From contig NZ_CP061379.1 in NCBI RefSeq assembly GCF_015624505.1, positions 2,542,001 through 2,606,000 of the forward strand: a stretch of DNA of 64,000 bases, written 5' to 3'. The position numbers and the translations under genes were made by a program. The notes below the pieces were generated by a model that saw only the letters and a program-made list of their open reading frames with translations, made no database searches and had not been told where the DNA came from. This document shows positions 60,263-64,000 of the stretch, in pieces. The stretch comes from Bradyrhizobium commune (GTDB taxonomy: Bacteria; Pseudomonadota; Alphaproteobacteria; Rhizobiales; Xanthobacteraceae). How positions within the stretch are numbered: the stretch's first letter is position 1; every line of letters starts with the position of its first letter.

Positions 60263-61459
60263 ATGCAACCCGAATCACAAATCCCCACGCAAGCCTCTGA
60301 CAAGCGGCGATTCGCCGTGCATCTCGCGCTGTTCTATTCGGCCGTGTTCGCGGTGTCCGGCACCCATCTGCCGTTCTTTCCGGTCTGGCTGAAGGCCGTC
60401 GGCGTCGATGCGGCCTGGATCGGCATCATCAACGCCGTGCCGGGGATCACGCGCTTCACCACGCTGCCTTACGCAACTGCGCTGGCCGAAAAGCGTCATG
60501 CGATTCGGGCCGCCATGATCGTTTCGGTGTTCGCGACCGCAGTCGGCTTTGCCCTGGTCGGCTTGCAGCACCTGCCGCTGGCGCTGCTGCTGCTCTATGC
60601 GGCGACCTGCATCGTATGGACGCCGGTGGTGCCGCTGACCGATGCTTATGCGCTGCGCGGCGTCGTCCGCTACGGTTTCGACTACGGGCCGGTGCGGTTG
60701 TGGGGGTCGGCGGCCTTCGCCGCCGGCTCGCTCGCCTGCGGCTATCTCGTCGACAGCATCGCCACGCAGGAGCTGATCTGGGTCATCGTCGCTTGGGCTG
60801 TCGTTGCGGCGCTCGCAGGACTGTTGCTCCAGCCGCTCGATGCCGTCGGGCGCAAGGCTGCGGACCAGTCCGGCAGCGAGGCTCTGCTGCGCGATGCCGG
60901 CTTCTGGGCCATCATCCTCTCGGCCGCGCTGATCCAGGGCAGCCATGCCGCCTATTACTCGTTCTCGGCGATCAGCTGGCAGGCCCATGGTCTCGGCGGG
61001 CTCACCATCGCGGGGCTGTGGACGCTGGGGGTGATCGCCGAGATCATCGTCTTCGCGCTGTCGCCGCGCTTCTCGCCGCATCCGTCGACGCTGATGGCGG
61101 TCGGCGGCGCGAGCGCCGTGCTGCGCTGGGTGATCACGGCGCACGATCCGCCGCTGGCGCTGCTCGCGATCGTGCAACTGGGGCACGGCCTCTCTTTCGG
61201 CGTCACCATGGTCGGCACCATGACGCTGCTGGTGCAGCGCGTGCCCTCGCATCGGATCGCGCGCGGGCAGGGCTATTACGCCGCTTGCAGCGGGGTATTG
61301 GGCGCGGCGAGCTCGATCGCCTCGGGCGCGATCTACGCGTGGATCGGCGAGGGGCTGTACTATGTGATGGCGGCGATCGCCGCTTGCGGTGCGCTGCTGA
61401 TCTGGGCGGCGCGGCGCCGGCTCATGAGTCAGCCCCAGAGCGAGGAGTCCGGCGGATAG
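60263..61459 (+). CDS. MFS transporter (HcaT/PPP-like)
   Basis: A 398-residue membrane transporter with twelve hydrophobic segments. The opening RRFAVHLALFYSAVFAVSGTHLPFFPVWLKAVGVD and DYGPVRLWGSAAFAAGSLACGYLVD are typical of the MFS_1-like branch that includes E. coli HcaT, a putative 3-phenylpropionate transporter. The substrate here is unknown. The ATG at 60263 is chosen because it is the only start before the first membrane helix; the frame is open for more than a kilobase upstream only because of the antisense composition of the divergent gene. It overlaps the convergent epimerase gene by 31 bases. Confidence 0.85.
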   Translation: MQPESQIPTQASDKRRFAVHLALFYSAVFAVSGTHLPFFPVWLKAVGVDAAWIGIINAVPGITRFTTLPYATALAEKRHAIRAAMIVSVFATAVGFALVGLQHLPLALLLLYAATCIVWTPVVPLTDAYALRGVVRYGFDYGPVRLWGSAAFAAGSLACGYLVDSIATQELIWVIVAWAVVAALAGLLLQPLDAVGRKAADQSGSEALLRDAGFWAIILSAALIQGSHAAYYSFSAISWQAHGLGGLTIAGLWTLGVIAEIIVFALSPRFSPHPSTLMAVGGASAVLRWVITAHDPPLALLAIVQLGHGLSFGVTMVGTMTLLVQRVPSHRIARGQGYYAACSGVLGAASSIASGAIYAWIGEGLYYVMAAIAACGALLIWAARRRLMSQPQSEESGG

Positions 61460-62424
61460 ACCAGGCTGCCGTCATAGCGCAGCCCGTGATCGCGGTCGTG
61501 CGCGAGCAGCAAGGGGCCGTCGAGATCGACGAAGCGCGCCTGCGGCGTCACCAGCATCGCGGGCGCCATCGACAGCGAGGTCGCGACCATGCAGCCGATC
61601 ATGATCTCGAAGCCGAGCGCCTGCGCCGCATCGGCCATCGCCAGTGCTTCAGTGAGGCCGCCGGTCTTGTCGAGCTTGATGTTGACGGCGTCATAGCGGT
61701 CGCGCAGCGGCGCGAGCGAGTTGCGGTCATGCACGCTCTCGTCGGCGCAGACCGCGAGCGGCCGCTTGATGCGCGCCAGCGCGGCGTCCTTGCCGGCCGG
61801 CAGCGGTTGCTCCACCAGCGTGACGCCGACGGCGGCGCAGGCGGCGAGATTGTGCTCCAGATTGGCCTCGGTCCAGGCCTCGTTGGCATCGACGATCAGC
61901 TCGGAATCGGGGGCGGCCTTGCGCACCGCCGCGATCCGCTCCGGATCGGCGTCGCCGCCAAGCTTGATCTTGAGCAGCGGCCGGTGCGCCGCCTTCGTGG
62001 TCGCCGCCGCCATGGCTTCGGGCGTGCCGAGCGAGATGGTATAGGCGGTGGTGCGCTCGCCAGGGATCGGGCGGTCCAGCAGGTTCCAGGCCCGCAGGCC
62101 GGCCGCCTTGGCCTCCAGGTCGATCAGGGCGCAGTCCAGCGCGTTGCGGGCCGCCCCCGGCGGCATGGTGGCTTGCAGGGCCTGGCGGGTCAGGCCGCCG
62201 GCAACCGCCGCCTGCATGGCCTCGATGGCGGCAAGGGTCGCCTCGGGCGTCTCGCCATAGCGGGGATAGGGCACGCACTCGCCACGGCCGGTCAGGCCGT
62301 TCTGGCTCACTTCGGCCACAACCGTGACGGCTTCGGTCTTGGCGCCCCGGCTGATGGTGAAACTGCCGGCGATGGGGAAGCGCTCGATTCGCGCGGAAAG
62401 CGCCGGAACTTTGCTGGAAGTCAT
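61429..62424 (-). CDS. L-Ala-D/L-Glu (dipeptide) epimerase, enolase superfamily
   Basis: A 331-residue enolase-superfamily protein. The catalytic K-x-K is in LLKIKLGGD, the magnesium ligands include the aspartate of IVDANEAW, the glutamate of LVEQPLP and the aspartate of CADESVHD, and the second catalytic lysine is in NIKLDKTGG. These are the features of dipeptide epimerases such as YcjG, which recycle murein peptides by epimerising L-Ala-D-Glu. The exact dipeptide may differ. It is divergent from the MlaE-type permease gene. Confidence 0.87.
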   Translation of the reverse strand: MTSSKVPALSARIERFPIAGSFTISRGAKTEAVTVVAEVSQNGLTGRGECVPYPRYGETPEATLAAIEAMQAAVAGGLTRQALQATMPPGAARNALDCALIDLEAKAAGLRAWNLLDRPIPGERTTAYTISLGTPEAMAAATTKAAHRPLLKIKLGGDADPERIAAVRKAAPDSELIVDANEAWTEANLEHNLAACAAVGVTLVEQPLPAGKDAALARIKRPLAVCADESVHDRNSLAPLRDRYDAVNIKLDKTGGLTEALAMADAAQALGFEIMIGCMVATSLSMAPAMLVTPQARFVDLDGPLLLAHDRDHGLRYDGSLVYPPDSSLWG

Positions 62425-62558
62425 TTTGAACTCTGGCGAAATCTGAACCTGCTAGTTACCTCTAGCAACTAACATTAACCAGTTGGGGATACCTTCTCTG
62501 GGTACGGGCGCGTGCGCAACCATGTGATTTTCTCCGCCCCGGCACGGGAGCGGACCTC

Positions 62559-63692
62559 TTGAGCGGCGATCCAAAGCTTGAACGGATTGCCAAAGGCAAC
62601 GCGCTGGCCCTCTGCGCCACCGGAACCTGGACCGCGAGCTTCGCCCCGGTTCTGGAGCGGATGGTGGCCGACGCCGAGAAGCTCGCCGGCAGCCCGCAAA
62701 GCATCTTCATCGACGTCTCCGAGGTCGCCAAGCTCGACACCTTTGGCGCCTGGCTGATCGAGCGGCTGCGCCGGAGCCTCACCAAAGGCCCGGTCGAGGC
62801 ACAGATCGCGGGCCTGTCCGCCAATTATTCGAGCCTCGTCGACGAGGTGCGGCGGGTCAGGGCGACCCCCGTGATCGAGAGCAGCACCATCACCATCACC
62901 GGCATGCTGGAGCAGATCGGCCGCGCCGTGGCCGGCATCGGCGGCACGGTTGCGGGCCTGATCGACATGCTCGGCGCGGTGCTTGCTGCGGTTGGGCGCG
63001 TGCTGATCCATCCGCGCTCGCTCCGCCTGACCTCGACCGTGCATCATCTGGAGCAGGTCTGCTGGCGCGCGGTGCCGATCATCGTGCTGATCACCTTCCT
63101 GATCGGCTGCATCATCGCCCAGCAAGGCATCTTCCATTTCCGCCGCTTCGGCGCCGACATCTTCGTGGTCGACATGCTCGGCGTTCTGGTGTTGCGCGAG
63201 ATCGGCGTGCTGCTGGTTGCGATCATGGTCGCGGGCCGCTCCGGCAGCGCCTACACCGCCGAGCTTGGCTCGATGAAGATGCGCGAGGAGATCGATGCGC
63301 TGCGCACCATGGGGTTCGACCCGATCGAGGTGCTGGTGCTGCCGCGCATGCTGGCATTGGTGCTGGCGCTGCCGATCCTCGCTTTTCTCGGTGCCATGGC
63401 TGCGCTCTATGGCGGTGGCCTCGTTGCGTGGCTCTATGGCGGCGTCGATCCCGAAGCTTTTCTGCTGCGTCTGCGCGACGCCATCTCGATCGATCATTTC
63501 ATCGTCGGCATCGTGAAAGCGCCGGTGATGGCCGCCGTGATCGGCATCGTCGCCTGCGTCGAAGGCCTGGCCGTGCAGGGCAGCGCGGAATCGCTCGGGC
63601 AGCACACCACGGCGTCGGTGGTGAAGGGTATCTTCTTCGTCATCGTCATGGACGGCGTGTTCGCCATCTTCTTCGCATCGATCGGAATGTGA
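62559..63692 (+). CDS. mlaE: STAS-MlaE fusion, permease of an Mla-type lipid ABC transporter
   Basis: A 377-residue protein. The N-terminal ~105 residues form a STAS domain (NALALCATGTWTASFA, IDVSEVAKLDTFGAWLIERLRR), fused to an MlaE/YrbE permease with five or six membrane segments and the conserved GRSGSAYTAELGSMKMREEIDALRTMG and LPRMLALVLALPILAF. In E. coli the STAS protein MlaB is separate, so this is a natural fusion, known in Alphaproteobacteria. The start is a TTG at 62559 with GGGAG ten bases upstream. The ATPase gene follows with a stop/start overlap. Confidence 0.9.
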   Translation: MSGDPKLERIAKGNALALCATGTWTASFAPVLERMVADAEKLAGSPQSIFIDVSEVAKLDTFGAWLIERLRRSLTKGPVEAQIAGLSANYSSLVDEVRRVRATPVIESSTITITGMLEQIGRAVAGIGGTVAGLIDMLGAVLAAVGRVLIHPRSLRLTSTVHHLEQVCWRAVPIIVLITFLIGCIIAQQGIFHFRRFGADIFVVDMLGVLVLREIGVLLVAIMVAGRSGSAYTAELGSMKMREEIDALRTMGFDPIEVLVLPRMLALVLALPILAFLGAMAALYGGGLVAWLYGGVDPEAFLLRLRDAISIDHFIVGIVKAPVMAAVIGIVACVEGLAVQGSAESLGQHTTASVVKGIFFVIVMDGVFAIFFASIGM

Positions 63693-64000
63693 TGATGGCA
63701 AGAGAAGCTCAAAGCGAGATTCAAAACCCCATCATCCGCGTCCGCGACATCACTGTGCAGTTCGGCGCGACGCGCGTGCTCGACGGGCTCAACCTCGACG
63801 TTAAGCGCGGCGAGATTCTCGGCTTCGTCGGCCCCTCCGGCGCGGGCAAGTCGGTGCTGACGCGCACCATCATCGGCCTGGTGCCGAAGGTCGCGGGCCA
63901 GATCGAGGTGTTCGGCGTCGATCTCGATTCCTCTAGCACATCGCAGCGCCGCAATGTCGAGCGACGCTGGGGCGTGCTGTTCCAGCAGGGTGCGCTGTTC
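63692..64000 (+). CDS. mlaF: ATP-binding subunit of the Mla-type lipid ABC transporter (cut by the window end)
   Basis: The first 103 residues are visible. IIRVRDITVQFGATRVLDGLNLDVKRGEIL leads to Walker A GPSGAGKSVL, and WGVLFQQGALF is the Q-loop pattern of MlaF proteins (L-F-Q-x-G-A-L-F). The ATG at 63692 overlaps the TGA of the permease gene (TGATG); a second ATG follows at once. The gene runs off the right edge; substrate-binding MlaD would be expected next. Confidence 0.9.
   Translation, partial: MMAREAQSEIQNPIIRVRDITVQFGATRVLDGLNLDVKRGEILGFVGPSGAGKSVLTRTIIGLVPKVAGQIEVFGVDLDSSSTSQRRNVERRWGVLFQQGALF

Overview
The window looks like chromosomal DNA of a Bradyrhizobium or close relative (Nitrobacteraceae, Alphaproteobacteria). 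This is inferred from the high GC, the lipopolysaccharide gene set, interspersed palindromic repeats of a kind familiar from this genus, and small protein families common there (DUF6894, DUF2934, DUF1127, DUF3147). No rRNA, tRNA, CRISPR array, insertion sequence or phage module was recognised. The window cuts a gene at each end.

Layout. 1-1.2 kb: the end of an accessory gene that may be a STAND-type NTPase with a helical-repeat tail, followed by a decayed 3' end of ahcY with a terminator. This looks like the edge of an inserted segment. 1.3-5 kb: an NTF2-like protein, a flavin monooxygenase, a broken gene and an LpxO-type lipid A hydroxylase. 5-8.3 kb: a minus-strand operon tupB-tupA-mosB-mosA, combining oxyanion (tungstate/molybdate) uptake with the molybdenum storage protein but with no transporter ATPase gene. 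8.4-9.7 kb: an NTF2-like protein and a fumarylacetoacetase-family hydrolase.

9.7-31.8 kb is a large envelope polysaccharide region. It holds an MsbA-type exporter, galE, a core glycosyltransferase, heptose genes (waaF, hldD, hldE), an O-antigen ligase, a probable N-acetylquinovosamine synthesis and chain-initiation set (4,6-dehydratase, glycosyltransferase, reductase, WecA-like transferase), a flippase-like membrane protein, a UDP-glucuronate 4-epimerase, a GDP-mannose pyrophosphorylase, a GnnA/GnnB-like pair and murJ. GnnA/GnnB would make the 2,3-diamino-2,3-dideoxyglucose known in Bradyrhizobium lipid A.

31.8-48 kb is mixed: a membrane trio with a PAP2 phosphatase, a short-chain dehydrogenase, stress-type and small proteins, a PoxB-like enzyme, a lone CoxL-type molybdenum hydroxylase subunit, cytochromes, a PLP-dependent sulfur enzyme, CHRD and DUF417 proteins. 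48-64 kb holds a hybrid histidine kinase with an ethylene-receptor-like membrane domain, thiD, an LpxH-like phosphoesterase with a glycosyltransferase, a threonine dehydratase, a secreted caspase-like protein, a FucU-type mutarotase, a Tat-type Hint-domain protein, an outer-membrane barrel, an acidic proline/alanine-rich protein, an MFS transporter, a dipeptide epimerase and the start of an Mla-type lipid transporter operon.

The most unusual items are the ethylene-receptor-like kinase, the Mo storage/tungstate uptake operon lacking its ATPase, the ahcY scar, the secreted caspase-like protein with a repeat tail, the Hint-domain protein, and a 14-bp tandem repeat that supplies start codons to a small gene.
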